In this document: in pieces, positions 53,138 through 63,201 of the stretch
Layout: each line of letters starts with the position of its first letter
Numbering within the stretch: position 1 is the first letter of the stretch
Assembly (NCBI GenBank): GCA_019638675.1
Contig: JAHBTE010000001.1
Span: 2,388,605-2,452,604 of the forward strand
Direction: 5' to 3'
Length of the DNA: 64,000 nucleotides
Source of the DNA: Fimbriimonadaceae bacterium
GTDB lineage: Bacteria; Armatimonadota; Fimbriimonadia; Fimbriimonadales; Fimbriimonadaceae
Translations under genes and position numbers: made by a program
The notes under the pieces: model-generated
What the model saw: only the letters and a program-made list of their open reading frames with translations
Database searches by the model: none
What the model was told of the DNA's origin: nothing

Positions 53138-53202
53138 AAAGACAGTTTAATTATTGACCCTTTTTGCCCGTGTAATTACCGGGCCGGGCCGATTCTGCCA
53201 CT

Positions 53203-55002
53203 TTATTCCGGTTTCTTTGAGTTAAAAAACGGTTTATTGTCTACTTCCACCCAAAAACTATTGGTTTGGGCGATCACTTTGATCCATCTATGACCAACTA
53301 GCGATCTGTATGTGACAGATTCCCACTCGTTTGGGATGCAGGGTGAAATCGAAAGGTACGCGCCAGTTTCAAGAGGAACTACACAGTCGTAATCAACTGG
53401 TTTTTCATCGTGTAGACGATAGCCCAAAAAGCCGTAAAAGAATGCACTCAAACTAGCGGCCGCGCCCGTCACAAAATAGCTTTGCCCGCCGACTGCTTTT
53501 TCCCTAAACTCTGCCGTTGGGTCTTGAGTGTACGGTTGCCAGCTATTCAACCAATCCATGTAAGCATCGTCACGCCGTCCTAGCCTTGCCGCGACAATCG
53601 CGCTAATCGCCGTAGACATCGCCGGGCCGTCGAGTGATGCCTTGTTGCGGTAGAAGCCATACATTTTCTGGGCTTCTGCTTCAACTTCTGGCACTTCAAG
53701 TGGGAATAACGTAAGGATCGCCGCGGCCTGTTGATACTCCTCATAAGTATCGTTGTCGAACGTAGCGAATGTGTTGCCTCTGCGTGGAAGTCTGATTTGC
53801 CCCCGAGGCCAGACTTCTTCGCCAAATGCTCTCCTAATCGTCCAATCTGCCATTGCGTTCGTATAGAGGTCGTTATTGACCGTATGCCATTCATCTGGGG
53901 AAACTACGTTTTGCAACCCGTACGTTCCATCAGGATTCCGGTTCAAACGATGAAGATAAAAGGAGGCGCATCCCTGGATGATTTTTTCAGCTTTGGCTCT
54001 CTCGACTCCACCCAATTTGATTGCCCGATCAAGCATGAGGGCTACGTCCCCATTGATGTGATGCTCGTAGACTGTATCGCTTGGGCTAGCTTCACGACCA
54101 TTAATATCGGCTTCCCATGGATACATGAGAGGTTCGATTCCGTTAGCCAAAGCAACTAACTCAGGCAGCGGCGTATGCCTTTGCTTGTTTGCAACTGGAT
54201 ATCCGTTGGCCTTCCATTTTCGAAAGTTCTCGGCAGCTGCAGGAGCCTGTGCGATTCGAGTATCTGGTTGACGAGCCGACCAAAATGGGTTCACCAAAGC
54301 GGCAGTTGGATACAGCCAGACATCGGAATCCCAGAAGCGGTGCCCGTTAAACCGAGGGTTTGAACCACCAAATGGATCCTTTCTAGAAGCGCAATAATTG
54401 ACTAAATCTAAGAAGTGAGCGATTACTTTTTCGTCTCGCTTTGCCATTGCAGAATTTGAACTAATCGAGAATTCGTAATAGCCCAGTTCTCCGGTCGGGC
54501 AATCCATCAGGTACTTCGCGCAATAGACGCGAATTTCTTCCTTCGATCCATAGACGCCCCATTCCGGCAACTCTTTGCGACTGTGGCTAGCCACGGTAAT
54601 CGGCTTACCATCCAGTCTTATATCAGTCTGAATATTTGGATTAATCTTTATTGAATCTGCGCCGACGGATATACCAACTGTTTCAAAAGTCACCGACTTT
54701 TCGCCAAAAACAATTTTGCCTTCTTGCCCCGCAATCACTTCGCGCCAAGGCTTCCCGCCTACCAATAGTTCTGGATCGCTGATCGGCTCTTCTATGAAGT
54801 TTCCTTTTGAATCCCAACGCCGGTAAACCCTTTCCAACGTAGCAACATCCAAAACAAATGCGCCAGCAGTATCAAATTTAGTAATCGTTTTAACTGGTGG
54901 GTTACGGTCGGCTTTCGCGCTAATCGGTGCATCGTGCGATTCCCCCGCTGAACACCCAACCAGCAATAAACTAGCTAAGAGGAATTGTCCGAACCACTTC
55001 AT
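53203..55002 (-). CDS. GH65-like glycoside hydrolase/phosphorylase, lipoprotein
   Basis: A 599-residue protein with signal and lipobox MKWFGQFLLASLLLVGC. The (alpha/alpha)6 barrel of GH65 is recognisable from RFNGHRFWDSDVWLYPTA, PWEADINGREASPSD, EHHINGDVALMLDRAI and VVSPDEWHTVNNDLYTNAMA. The last contains the catalytic-acid Glu of the family. GH65 includes trehalose, maltose and kojibiose phosphorylases and acid trehalase or glucosylgalactosyl-hydroxylysine glucosidase. The lipoprotein location favours a hydrolase, but the substrate cannot be assigned. Its first 32 bases overlap the thpR gene. Confidence 0.78.
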   Translation of the reverse strand: MKWFGQFLLASLLLVGCSAGESHDAPISAKADRNPPVKTITKFDTAGAFVLDVATLERVYRRWDSKGNFIEEPISDPELLVGGKPWREVIAGQEGKIVFGEKSVTFETVGISVGADSIKINPNIQTDIRLDGKPITVASHSRKELPEWGVYGSKEEIRVYCAKYLMDCPTGELGYYEFSISSNSAMAKRDEKVIAHFLDLVNYCASRKDPFGGSNPRFNGHRFWDSDVWLYPTAALVNPFWSARQPDTRIAQAPAAAENFRKWKANGYPVANKQRHTPLPELVALANGIEPLMYPWEADINGREASPSDTVYEHHINGDVALMLDRAIKLGGVERAKAEKIIQGCASFYLHRLNRNPDGTYGLQNVVSPDEWHTVNNDLYTNAMADWTIRRAFGEEVWPRGQIRLPRRGNTFATFDNDTYEEYQQAAAILTLFPLEVPEVEAEAQKMYGFYRNKASLDGPAMSTAISAIVAARLGRRDDAYMDWLNSWQPYTQDPTAEFREKAVGGQSYFVTGAAASLSAFFYGFLGYRLHDEKPVDYDCVVPLETGAYLSISPCIPNEWESVTYRSLVGHRWIKVIAQTNSFWVEVDNKPFFNSKKPE

Positions 55003-55549
55003 ACTTTGGCCCCTGTTTGGTCAGTTCGCTCGAATAAACCCCGATCTCATCTACATTCCAGCGAATTTCTGCTAATTCCGGCAAACCCGCAATAGCTCGC
55101 TTCACAGGTTTTGCACTCGGTGGAACCCCGTGCGCCAACCGAGCAAATGTGATATGCGGCGCAAACGGGCGCATCTCCTTATTTTCAGCCAGCGCGAAGC
55201 ACAAATCATGAACCCGTTGCTGCAACGCCGCCAATTCGCGACCGTGGCTGCTAACCCCCGCGGAAAGAATCTTTGGCACATCGTTGCTCGGCAATCGCTT
55301 GAGTCCATCAATTTGCAATTCGAGCTGAATCAAATTCATCTCCACCAGCCCGTTGCCAATGCGAACCATCGTCTCTTCGTCCGTATTTCCACAAAAGTAG
55401 AGTGTCAGATGAAGGTTATTGAGTTCAGTCATTTTGTAAATTTCTGGGCTGATACGTTGCAAACATTCCTGCTGAGTCCGCAGTTCCTGTTTCACAGCTT
55501 CCGGGATCGCAAGCCCAATAAAAAACCGATTCCCTTCGCTCACCCCCAA
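54971..55549 (-). CDS. thpR: RNA 2',3'-cyclic phosphodiesterase (2H family)
   Basis: A 192-residue protein, the usual ThpR/LigT length, carrying two HxT/S-x motifs: HLTLYFCG (about 46-53) and HITFARLAH (about 143-151). It starts with RFFIGLAIPEAVKQEL, the typical opening. The family hydrolyses 2',3'-cyclic phosphates to 2'-phosphates, linked to tRNA-fragment end repair. It overlaps the GH65-like gene downstream by 32 bases; the functional tie between them is unclear. Confidence 0.92.
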   Translation of the reverse strand: MGVSEGNRFFIGLAIPEAVKQELRTQQECLQRISPEIYKMTELNNLHLTLYFCGNTDEETMVRIGNGLVEMNLIQLELQIDGLKRLPSNDVPKILSAGVSSHGRELAALQQRVHDLCFALAENKEMRPFAPHITFARLAHGVPPSAKPVKRAIAGLPELAEIRWNVDEIGVYSSELTKQGPKYEVVRTIPLS

Positions 55550-55582
55550 AGTATAGTCCTCGGCTCAAGCTAAACTAGAACC

Positions 55583-56257
55583 ATGGGCGAAATGATTTCA
55601 TTTGCCGCCAACGGCGAGACTTTTTCCGGGTACTTAGCTCCTGCAAGTTCCCCTTCCCCGGGAGTCATCGTGATTCAAGAATGGTGGGGATTGGTTGGGC
55701 ACATCAAAGACGTGGCCGACCAATTCGCGGCGGCGGGATACACCGCGCTCGCGCCCGATTTCTACCACGGAGTCACTACCACCGAGCCAGATGAAGCCGG
55801 TTCATTGTTCATGGCACTCGATATCGCCAATGCCGCCAAAGTCATCGAATCCGCAGTCTCCGCCCTCATAACCAACCCAAATACGAACACCGAAAAAGTC
55901 GCAGTCGTAGGATTTTGTATGGGTGGACAACTCGCGTTGTTCGCCGCAGGTCTCGATCCACGAATAGCGGCCTGCGTGAACTTCTACGGAGTCCACCCTA
56001 ACGTGAAGCCAGATTACGAAGCTATGAAGGCTCCGGTTCTTGGAATTTTTGCCGAACACGATGAATATGCTTCTCCTGAAGCGGTTGTCGAACTTGACCG
56101 CACTATGACGGCTAACGAAGTCGCTCACGAATTCCATACTTACGTCGGATGCCACCATGCGTTCTTCAACTCAGATCGGCCGGAAGTTCACGATGCCACC
56201 GCCAGCCAAGATGCTTGGGATAAAACCATTCTGTTCCTGAACAAGCACCTGCGATGA
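55583..56257 (+). CDS. Dienelactone hydrolase family protein
   Basis: A 224-residue alpha/beta hydrolase. The Cys nucleophile sits in VGFCMGGQLALFAAG, the acid in APVLGIFAEHDEYASPE, and the His in GCHHAFFNSDRPEVHD. The oxyanion region WGLVGHIKDVADQFAAAGY is typical of carboxymethylenebutenolidase-like proteins. No chlorocatechol pathway genes are near, so a general lactone or ester hydrolase is more likely. It overlaps the next gene by 4 bases (ATGA), so the two are co-translated. Confidence 0.9.
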   Translation: MGEMISFAANGETFSGYLAPASSPSPGVIVIQEWWGLVGHIKDVADQFAAAGYTALAPDFYHGVTTTEPDEAGSLFMALDIANAAKVIESAVSALITNPNTNTEKVAVVGFCMGGQLALFAAGLDPRIAACVNFYGVHPNVKPDYEAMKAPVLGIFAEHDEYASPEAVVELDRTMTANEVAHEFHTYVGCHHAFFNSDRPEVHDATASQDAWDKTILFLNKHLR

Positions 56258-56862
56258 CCACCATCAACTTTGCCGATGAACCGTTCGGTCGTATCTACGA
56301 CCTCATGTCGAACCTGGTCGTGCCGCGACCGATTGCGTTTGTCAGCACCCTCAGCGAGTCGGGTATTCCCAATCTTGCCCCCTTTAGTTTCTTCAACATC
56401 GGCGGAATCAATCCTCCATCCCTCACCATCTGCACGGTTCTGGATGGCAAAGGCGAACAAAAAGACACTTGCACCAATATTGAAGCGACCGGAGAATTCG
56501 TCGTCAACCTGCTCACGCGCGCAATGGCGATTGGCATGAACGAAACATCGCCCAACTTCCCCGACCACATCAACGAATGGGCTTATTCGGGGTTCACGAT
56601 GCTTGAATCAGAACTCGTCAAACCTGCCCGAGTGGCAGAATCGCCAGTACAAATGGAATGCACGCTTTACCAAATAGTCCCGCACGGTGATGGCCCAGGC
56701 GCATCGCGGTACATCATCGGCCAGATTCACCGGATGCATATACAGTCCGATCTTCTCAACGGATCACTCATCACACCCGCCGATCTTATCGCCCGGCTTG
56801 GCGGCCCGCAGTACCTTGATCTCGCTAACCACGAGCGATTTGAACTCAAAAGACCAGAATAA
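56254..56862 (+). CDS. Flavin-reductase-like/flavoredoxin FMN-binding protein
   Basis: A 202-residue flavin reductase domain protein of the split-barrel FMN type. Visible are VVPRPIAFVSTLSESGIPNL, NLAPFSFFNIGGINPPS and KDTCTNIEATGEFVVNLLT. The family reduces or binds FMN and works with partner oxygenases or electron carriers. The 4-base overlap with the dienelactone hydrolase gene suggests a shared pathway. Confidence 0.88.
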   Translation: MTTINFADEPFGRIYDLMSNLVVPRPIAFVSTLSESGIPNLAPFSFFNIGGINPPSLTICTVLDGKGEQKDTCTNIEATGEFVVNLLTRAMAIGMNETSPNFPDHINEWAYSGFTMLESELVKPARVAESPVQMECTLYQIVPHGDGPGASRYIIGQIHRMHIQSDLLNGSLITPADLIARLGGPQYLDLANHERFELKRPE

Positions 56863-56868
56863 AAGAGA

Positions 56869-56889
56869 GCCGCATTTTTGAGGTGCGGC
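56869..56889 (+). terminator. Short hairpin after the flavin-reductase-like gene
   Basis: GCCGCA and TGCGGC form a 6-bp stem with a 9-base loop. No T-run follows, so this is only a weak terminator candidate. Confidence 0.35.
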
Positions 56890-57066
56890 CCATCTTGCAA
56901 CACGGCGAACAGACTTCGCCAACTGTTAGGAAGTACGTCAGAGCGGAAAATTGCTTCTTTGAAATTGGCTCTTGGTACTTGATTACTACACCTGCTCAAA
57001 TGATGCCAAAAACGCTTCATTTAACAATCCCAGTAACAAAACTTTTCCCCAGGTACAACCTCATTG

Positions 57067-57498
57067 ATGACACGTTGCTGGATGGCAGTCTTGGTTCTGG
57101 TGGTTCTCGGTGGATGCACAATCTCCACTCCGCCAAAGCCCGAACCAGCTTCTGACGTGCAAGCCGCACCCGCTCCGGTGGAGCTAGACAAATCCAACAC
57201 TTTCATCGCCGAAATCACCGTGCCAATGGCTCAACTCGGGGCCAAACTCCGCGCTCTCGCTACTTTCGATAAGCATAACAAGTGGTCGGATGCTTACATC
57301 AAAGAAACTCTTACCGCCGCTTCCCTGCTTTCCAAAAACGACCGCCTTCAGGGGGAAATGCTCGCCACCATGGATAACGAATCCGCGCTGATTGAGGTCA
57401 ACATCATCCGGTTGGAAGAAGACCGCTACGCAGTGCGGGTTGTTTCGAGCTTTAAGAAGCTTTCGGATGCGATTGATACTGAGTTGATGAAGAAGTAG
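57067..57498 (+). CDS. Small lipoprotein, unknown
   Basis: Start at ATG 57067 (a TTG at 57064 is also in frame). The signal MTRCWMAVLVLVVLGGC is a good lipobox. A Pro/Ala-rich linker (PPKPEPASDVQAAPAPV) leads to a helical mature domain of about 95 residues with EITVPMAQLGAKLRALATF and RYAVRVVSSFKKLSDAID. No family recognised. DUF3568-like lipoproteins have a similar size, but the match is not firm. Confidence 0.6.
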   Translation: MTRCWMAVLVLVVLGGCTISTPPKPEPASDVQAAPAPVELDKSNTFIAEITVPMAQLGAKLRALATFDKHNKWSDAYIKETLTAASLLSKNDRLQGEMLATMDNESALIEVNIIRLEEDRYAVRVVSSFKKLSDAIDTELMKK

Positions 57499-57509
57499 TC
57501 AACTCAAAA

Positions 57510-58073
57510 TTATTCGGCGATTGATTCTCGGTATTCACGAGTGTACATTTCCGGCAAATTTGGTTCGCTAGTAGAAAAATAAATGGTAGTCCATGATTCT
57601 TCTGTACCCGGCAACGCCTTTTCTAGCTGATCTTGAGCATACTTACCCGGCAATATTTGAATTGTCTTAGTAGCACCTAATTTCAAACCGAGCATCCACG
57701 GTGAACCTGATGTCGGTATGTAACATGTAGCCTTCCACAAATTTGCTGTTTTTTCTCGACTCCAATCAGGCTCAGGACAATAGCTTTCAAATTTAGAAAT
57801 GACATGTGTAAGCGGAGCTTTCACTTGATATTGATGTGTCCATCTCCCGTAATTAACGCGCCCCATAGGATGATTTATGTAGCCGCTATCGACGAAACTG
57901 TAGCCAGCATCAACCCACTGATAACTGTTGTGTTCTACGAAATATGTTTTGGGGGGTTCAAATACTGGTGGATTCGCTTTAACCCAAAAATGCACGCAAA
58001 CACCACATATTGTGAGAGCAATCAACAATATCATCGTAATTTTTAACCACTTCACGAGTGAATTATCGCACAA
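57510..58073 (-). CDS. Single-pass membrane protein, unknown
   Basis: A 187-residue protein with an N-terminal transmembrane helix (ITMILLIALTICGVCVHFW). The remaining 150 residues are extracytoplasmic, Tyr/Trp/Pro-rich, with two Cys that could pair (FESYCPEPDWSRE and KATCYIPTSG). No family recognised. It is convergent with the 57067 lipoprotein gene, 12 bases apart, and its far side faces the REP-like array. Confidence 0.55.
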   Translation of the reverse strand: MCDNSLVKWLKITMILLIALTICGVCVHFWVKANPPVFEPPKTYFVEHNSYQWVDAGYSFVDSGYINHPMGRVNYGRWTHQYQVKAPLTHVISKFESYCPEPDWSREKTANLWKATCYIPTSGSPWMLGLKLGATKTIQILPGKYAQDQLEKALPGTEESWTTIYFSTSEPNLPEMYTREYRESIAE

Positions 58074-58159
58074 GTTCGGTGTTTTGAAACGTTCTCATTT
58101 TGGATTCCAATGAGGATAAATTGAGTTTAGTGTTAGGGTCAAACTTGATGGTTAGAATT

Positions 58160-58196
58160 CCCTCCCCAAGTCTGGGGAGGGCAGGGCGGGGTTGAC
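58160..58196 (+). repeat. REP-like palindrome, array unit 1 (+)
   Basis: A 9-bp perfect stem (CCCTCCCCA with TGGGGAGGG, loop AGTC) is followed by the tail GCAGGGCGGGGTTGA. Same structure as 25881. Confidence 0.85.
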
Positions 58197-58216
58197 CTGC
58201 GAGTTTTCTTGGTTAA

Positions 58217-58256
58217 ACAACCCACCTCTTAATCTCCTCCCAAACTTGGGAGGAGA
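58217..58256 (-). repeat. REP-like palindrome, array unit 2 (-)
   Basis: An 11-bp stem (TCTCCTCCCAA with TTGGGAGGAGA, loop AC). Read on the minus strand, the stem is followed by TTAAGAGGTGGGTTG, the same kind of tail as unit 1 but inverted. Units 1 and 2 face each other. Confidence 0.8.
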
Positions 58257-58304
58257 ACTCAATTCCAACACTATCCGGTAACAGCAAATTAGCTAATCAA
58301 AATT

Positions 58305-58340
58305 CCCTCCCCAAGCCTGGGGAGGGTTAGGGCGGGTTGA
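58305..58340 (+). repeat. REP-like palindrome, array unit 3 (+)
   Basis: A 9-bp stem (CCCTCCCCA/TGGGGAGGG, loop AGCC) with tail TTAGGGCGGGTTGA, very like unit 1. Confidence 0.85.
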
Positions 58341-58365
58341 TGCACCTCACGAAGCTCGACAATGG

Positions 58366-58404
58366 AACCCCTCTCTCAATCTCCCCCCAGAGCTTGGGGG
58401 GAGA
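58366..58404 (-). repeat. REP-like palindrome, array unit 4 (-)
   Basis: A 10-bp stem (TCTCCCCCCA with TGGGGGGAGA, loop GAGCT). On the minus strand the tail reads TTGAGAGAGGGGTTCC. It is inverted relative to unit 3, repeating the arrangement of units 1 and 2. Confidence 0.8.
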
Positions 58405-58428
58405 TGCCAAACCAATAGTCTCGTACTC

Positions 58429-58466
58429 TCCTCCCCAACTCTGGGGAGGAATAAAAGGAGGGGGTT
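58429..58466 (+). repeat. REP-like palindrome, array unit 5 (+)
   Basis: A 9-bp stem (TCCTCCCCA/TGGGGAGGA, loop ACTC) with tail ATAAAAGGAGGGGGTT. It is closest in sequence to the single copy at 14111. It lies just before the rpoC terminator. Confidence 0.85.
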
Positions 58467-58472
58467 AAAACA

Positions 58473-58508
58473 AAAATACTCCCCGCTGAAAATCAGCGAG
58501 GAGTATTT
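58473..58508 (-). terminator. Intrinsic terminator of rpoC
   Basis: An inverted repeat (AAATACTCC, CGCTGA and TCAGCG, GGAGTATTT) with a loop of about 3-4 bases and one bulged base. On the minus strand it is followed by TTTTG. It lies 17 bases after the rpoC stop. Confidence 0.85.
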
Positions 58509-58524
58509 CACGAGCAAAGAACGC

Positions 58525-61500
58525 TTATTCTTCGCTTGGAGCGTCGTCGTCTTGAGCCGCGAGGTCAGCAAGACTCAAGCCGCCGAAGACATCGCCTTCG
58601 GACTGCATATCGCCTTCTTCTGCTTCCACCAACGCGGTGAGGGACTGCTGTGCCCAGCTTGGTTGCGAGCGATCGACGTCGACCGCGAGTTCGCGGTGAG
58701 CTTTCACACCCGTACCAGCCGGAATCAAGCGACCAATGATGACGTTTTCCTTGAGTCCAAGCAGCGGATCGGTTTTTCCTCGAACGGCGGCTTCGGTGAG
58801 AACCCGGGTCGTCTTTTGGAACGATGCGGCTGAGAGGTAGCTCTCGGTTGCCAACGATGCTTCGGTGATTCCAAGCAGAATCCAGTTCGCGGTTGATTCG
58901 CGCGGGTCGCGTTCCATCGATTCGCCGGTTTCAGGATTCGTGTACTTGACCTTCTTCCCTTCGGCGATGCGAGCGCGGACTCGTTCGTTTTCGCGGTTGA
59001 ACCGGTTTCGGTCAACAATCTGCCCCGGAAGGAACGGAGTGTCGCCCGGATCTTTCACCTGTCGTTTGCGCAGCATTTGCCGAACAATGACTTCCAGGTG
59101 CTTGTCGTTGATGTCAACGCCTTGATCTTTGTAAACGCTTTGCAGGTTTTCGATGAAGTATTCGTGAACTGCCTTTGAACCAGCAAGCTCAAGAACTTCG
59201 TGCGGATCGAGAGGCCCTTCGGTCAGCGGGTCACCCTTGATGATCTTCTGACCCTTTTCAACCGGCAAGTTACCAAGCGGTGGAACAAGGACCGGGAACA
59301 GCACGTTGATCTTGCCGATTTCGTGCTTGCGCAACGTGTGCAGAGCTTGAGTGCTGAGCTTTTGGCCAATCAACCGTTCAACCGGTGCCGGAACCTTATC
59401 GCCCCAGTTTTGGCTGTCGGTGATGTAAGCATCCTTGAGCGGAGTACCTACTTCGACGGTTGCTTCGATAACCACCCAGCGGCCGAAGCTACTGCGTTGG
59501 ATGTCGGCAACAATCCCGGTGACCGGGCAGATAATTGCTTTACCGCGTGGCTGCTTTCGGGCTTCGAAGATTTCTTCAACCCGAACGATACCGCTCGATT
59601 CACCGGTCCAAGAGTAGAAGAATGTTTTTCGGCTTCGTTCCCAAAGCTTTCGGCTGTCGCCTTCCATCTTCTCTTGTGCCTTCTTGGTGGTCTTTTCGGT
59701 TTTCTTGCTTTCTACCGGGCTTACGAAGTTTGAACTGTCGCCGAACAGGCTCTTGATCGCATCTTCTTGGCTTTCCAGCAACTTGGTCGGATCAAACTCG
59801 TTTGCCGTGGTTTGGGTTGCCGATTGGAAGTCTTCTTGGAACTGGCGGATGAACTTACCAGTCTTGTACTGGTTGGTTCGTGCAATGGTTTTAGAACCAG
59901 CAACACCACCCGTGTGGAACGTACGCATCGTGAGCTGTGTTCCAGGTTCACCAATGGACTGCGCGGCGATAATACCAACCGCAACGCCGTTTTCAACTGC
60001 CTTCTTGGTGCTGAGGTCAACGCCGTAGCACTTGGCACAGATTCCAACGTCGAGCGAACAGGTGATCGGCGAGCGAACCTTGGCGCCAAGGCGACCGTGG
60101 TCGTCGAACTCGAATCCAGCCGAAACATATTTTTCGTTATGCTTCAACGTTTCTTCTTCGCTCATGCCTTCGATTTCGTTGTAATAAGTGCTTTCTATCT
60201 TGTCGAGGTGGTCGCACTTGGCTTGAGTCATCAAGTCGCCGAGTTCGTAAACCGATTCGCCGGTCGCTGGGTCGCTAATTGCGCTTTGGGAGATACGGCC
60301 GAAAGCTCGTTCACCCATTGATTCAATCACCTTGCCATCTAGCAAGAGTCGGAACGCAAGCACACCGTCGGTGGTTTCGCAGTCGTCGGCTCGGATGATG
60401 ACATCCTGAGCAACGTCTACGAGACGTCGGGTGAGGTAACCAGCGTCAGCCGTTCGGAGCGCCGTATCGGCTAGACCTTTACGGGCACCGTGCGTAGTTA
60501 CAAAGAACTCCAGCATGCTCAATCCCTTTTGGAATGAGTTCTTAACCGGAAGTTCGTAAATAACTTCGTTGAACTGGTTGAACATGAGTCCGCGCATACC
60601 GCTCAGCTGAGCAAGCTGCTTGATCGAACCCCGAGCACCACTGACGGTGATAATCGAGAGTGGGTTCTCTTGGTTCATGTTCGCAACAATTGCGTTACCA
60701 ATTTCGTCGTATGTGCTCGTCCAAAGTCGAACGAGGTTTTCTTGCATTTCGCGGAACGAAATCAAACCACGTCGGTAGTTTTCAAGAACCTTGTTCGCCT
60801 TAGAATCTGCTTCGTCGAGCATTTCTTCTCGTCGAGCTGGCGGGTCCATGTCGGTGAGCGCGATTGAGATTCCGTACTTGGATGCGTATTTGAATCCAAG
60901 GTCTTTGATGTCATCTAGGAATCGGATGGTTGACTCAGCGCCGACCGCGTTGTAAACCGCAACGATGGATTCTGGAATTGCCTTCTTGCCCATTTCCATA
61001 TCCAGATACTTTTCGCTGTATCTGAGCGGATAAGGCAGAACTTCGTTGAAGATCAATCGGCCTGGAGTGGTGGTCACGATGCGTGACTCCATTTCCATTT
61101 CCAGTTCTTCGAGATTCTTGACGTCTTCATCCAGTTCGTTTTTGGTGATGACGTACTTGAATTCTTGTCCAGTCGCAGGATCGCGGTAGTCGATTTCGGA
61201 ATCTGGTCGCAAGACCGGAGTGCGCAATCGAACTCGGATTGGAGCGTTCAAGTGCAACGTGCCTTGGTGATCGCCAGGCGCATCAAGCAGATACATCACC
61301 TCTTCTGGAGAACCGTAAACGGTTGAAGCAGTGACGTTTTCTCGGTCGGCTGCGTGCTCTTTTGCTCGCTGTTCCAATCGCTCGGCGGCAGCTTTGTTCG
61401 TAAAGGTAAGCGCGTACAAACCAAGAACTGGGTCTTGAACTGGTGCGTTGACCGGACGACCGTCGGCTGGCGAGAACAAGTTCTGCGTACTGAGCATCAA

Positions 61501-63201
61501 AACTCGAGCTTCGGCTTGAGCTTGCAAACTCAGCGGTACGTGAACCGCCATTTGGTCACCGTCAAAGTCAGCATTGTAGGCGTGACAGACGAGTGGGTGA
61601 AGCTGAATCGCTTTACCTTCAACCAGAATTGGCTCGAATGCAAGGATTCCGAGTCGGTGCAGGGTTGGAGCGCGGTTGAGAAGAACCGGATGCTCCTTAA
61701 TTACATCTTCCAAGCCATCCCAAACTGCAGGATGCATTCTTTCGATCATGCGCTTGGCGGTTTTGATGTTTTGAGTGACCTTGCGCTCAACCAAGACCTT
61801 CATAACGAACGGCTTGAAGAGTTCAAGAGCCATTTCCTTTGGCAAACCGCATTGGTGAAGCTTGAGGTGAGGGCCAACAACGATAACGGAACGACCGGAG
61901 TAGTCAACCCGCTTACCAAGCAGGTTCTTTCGGAACCGACCTTCCTTACCCTTGAGCATGTCGCTCAAAGATTTCAGCGGTCGTTGGTTGCTACCTACAA
62001 CTGGGCGGCTTCGGCGACCGTTATCGATCAACGCGTCAACGGATTCTTGCAACAGCCGCTTTTCGTGGTTGATGATTGATTCCGGAGCTTGGATTTCGAT
62101 AATCCGCTTCAACCGGTTGTTTCGGTTGATGATTCGGCGATAGAGGTCGTTGAGGTCACTGGTTGCAAAGCGTCCACCATCCAGCTGAACCATTGGACGC
62201 AGTTCAGGAGAGATGACAGGCACGACTTCCAACACCATCCATTCCGGCTTGGATTTGGATTGAGTAAGGGCTTCAACGAGTTCGAGTCGCTTGATTGCGC
62301 GCAACCGGCGTTGACTGGTGGTCACGCGGATTTCAGCGCGAAGATCCTTGACTTGCTGTTCAAGGTCAACTCGCTTGAGAAGTTCTTTACAGGCATCGGC
62401 ACCGATATTTGCGTGAACCAATTCGCTGATGTCGCGCTTCATGCGGCGACCAACTGAATCGAGCATTTTGCTGATGGCGCGCCACTTGTCTTCTTCGATC
62501 AACTGATAAAGCTCAAGCTGAGAAAGGATGCTTGCCGCGATATCGAGGTCTTTCACTCGCTCATCCGCATCTCGGTACTCCGCCCGGATTCGGTCGTAGT
62601 TCGCCTTCATCCGTTCCTTGACGTAGCTTTCATCGAAGTACTCGTCTGGGTTGTTGATCATCTCGGTGGCAAGTCGCTGCAGACTTTCCATTTCGAGCTC
62701 GCGCATTTGAGTTTGAATCGCGATTTTTTCTTGCTCAACGTGACCCAAGATTTCTGGCATCAGCTCATCGATGGTTTCCTTTTCGATGTCGATGATGATG
62801 AAGCTGGCAAAGTAGATAACCTTTTCAAGCTGGCGAGGGCTGATATCGAGGATCAAAGCCAGCGGGGATGGAACACCCTTGAGGTACCAGATGTGGCAGA
62901 CAGGTGCCGCGAGTTCAACGTGGCCCATGCGCTCACGTCGGACTTTGCTTCGGGTGACTTCAACGCCACATCGTTCGCAAATAATGCCCTTGTACTTGAT
63001 TTTCTTATACCGGCCACAAGCACATTCGTAATCTTTAACTGGCCCAAAAATCTTTTCGCAGAAAAGACCATCCCGTTCGGGCTTGAATGTGCGGTAGTTA
63101 ATGGTTTCCGGCTTCTTGACCTCTCCATGAGACCAACTTCGGATATCTTCGGGAGCGGCGATTCCAATACGAATCTTGTCAAACAGGTTGCTATCAGCCA
63201 T
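58525..63201 (-). CDS. rpoC: DNA-directed RNA polymerase subunit beta'
   Basis: The largest subunit of RNA polymerase. It carries the zinc ribbon CACGRY...CERCG near the N-terminus, the catalytic loop [17 protein letters not shown] (three Asp for Mg2+) at about residue 540, the second zinc site [13 protein letters not shown], and the trigger-loop motif [13 protein letters not shown]. After GGVAGS there is an extra stretch of about 93 residues before [13 protein letters not shown], the place of lineage-specific insertion SI3 in E. coli. I start at ATG 63201 ([13 protein letters not shown]); a TTG at 63243 adds 14 residues with three Cys. The total is 1558 residues. rpoB is not adjacent: the next gene upstream is DUF1328. 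Confidence 0.97.
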   Translation of the reverse strand: MADSNLFDKIRIGIAAPEDIRSWSHGEVKKPETINYRTFKPERDGLFCEKIFGPVKDYECACGRYKKIKYKGIICERCGVEVTRSKVRRERMGHVELAAPVCHIWYLKGVPSPLALILDISPRQLEKVIYFASFIIIDIEKETIDELMPEILGHVEQEKIAIQTQMRELEMESLQRLATEMINNPDEYFDESYVKERMKANYDRIRAEYRDADERVKDLDIAASILSQLELYQLIEEDKWRAISKMLDSVGRRMKRDISELVHANIGADACKELLKRVDLEQQVKDLRAEIRVTTSQRRLRAIKRLELVEALTQSKSKPEWMVLEVVPVISPELRPMVQLDGGRFATSDLNDLYRRIINRNNRLKRIIEIQAPESIINHEKRLLQESVDALIDNGRRSRPVVGSNQRPLKSLSDMLKGKEGRFRKNLLGKRVDYSGRSVIVVGPHLKLHQCGLPKEMALELFKPFVMKVLVERKVTQNIKTAKRMIERMHPAVWDGLEDVIKEHPVLLNRAPTLHRLGILAFEPILVEGKAIQLHPLVCHAYNADFDGDQMAVHVPLSLQAQAEARVLMLSTQNLFSPADGRPVNAPVQDPVLGLYALTFTNKAAAERLEQRAKEHAADRENVTASTVYGSPEEVMYLLDAPGDHQGTLHLNAPIRVRLRTPVLRPDSEIDYRDPATGQEFKYVITKNELDEDVKNLEELEMEMESRIVTTTPGRLIFNEVLPYPLRYSEKYLDMEMGKKAIPESIVAVYNAVGAESTIRFLDDIKDLGFKYASKYGISIALTDMDPPARREEMLDEADSKANKVLENYRRGLISFREMQENLVRLWTSTYDEIGNAIVANMNQENPLSIITVSGARGSIKQLAQLSGMRGLMFNQFNEVIYELPVKNSFQKGLSMLEFFVTTHGARKGLADTALRTADAGYLTRRLVDVAQDVIIRADDCETTDGVLAFRLLLDGKVIESMGERAFGRISQSAISDPATGESVYELGDLMTQAKCDHLDKIESTYYNEIEGMSEEETLKHNEKYVSAGFEFDDHGRLGAKVRSPITCSLDVGICAKCYGVDLSTKKAVENGVAVGIIAAQSIGEPGTQLTMRTFHTGGVAGSKTIARTNQYKTGKFIRQFQEDFQSATQTTANEFDPTKLLESQEDAIKSLFGDSSNFVSPVESKKTEKTTKKAQEKMEGDSRKLWERSRKTFFYSWTGESSGIVRVEEIFEARKQPRGKAIICPVTGIVADIQRSSFGRWVVIEATVEVGTPLKDAYITDSQNWGDKVPAPVERLIGQKLSTQALHTLRKHEIGKINVLFPVLVPPLGNLPVEKGQKIIKGDPLTEGPLDPHEVLELAGSKAVHEYFIENLQSVYKDQGVDINDKHLEVIVRQMLRKRQVKDPGDTPFLPGQIVDRNRFNRENERVRARIAEGKKVKYTNPETGESMERDPRESTANWILLGITEASLATESYLSAASFQKTTRVLTEAAVRGKTDPLLGLKENVIIGRLIPAGTGVKAHRELAVDVDRSQPSWAQQSLTALVEAEEGDMQSEGDVFGGLSLADLAAQDDDAPSEE

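Noticed and set aside
58160-58466. CRISPR array
   Set aside because: The units are palindromes of changing orientation and spacing, not identical direct repeats with uniform spacers. No cas gene is near.
61354-62079. A 241-codon plus-strand frame opposite rpoC
   Set aside because: It lies opposite conserved beta' sequence including the catalytic loop. No family match, so it is a shadow of rpoC.
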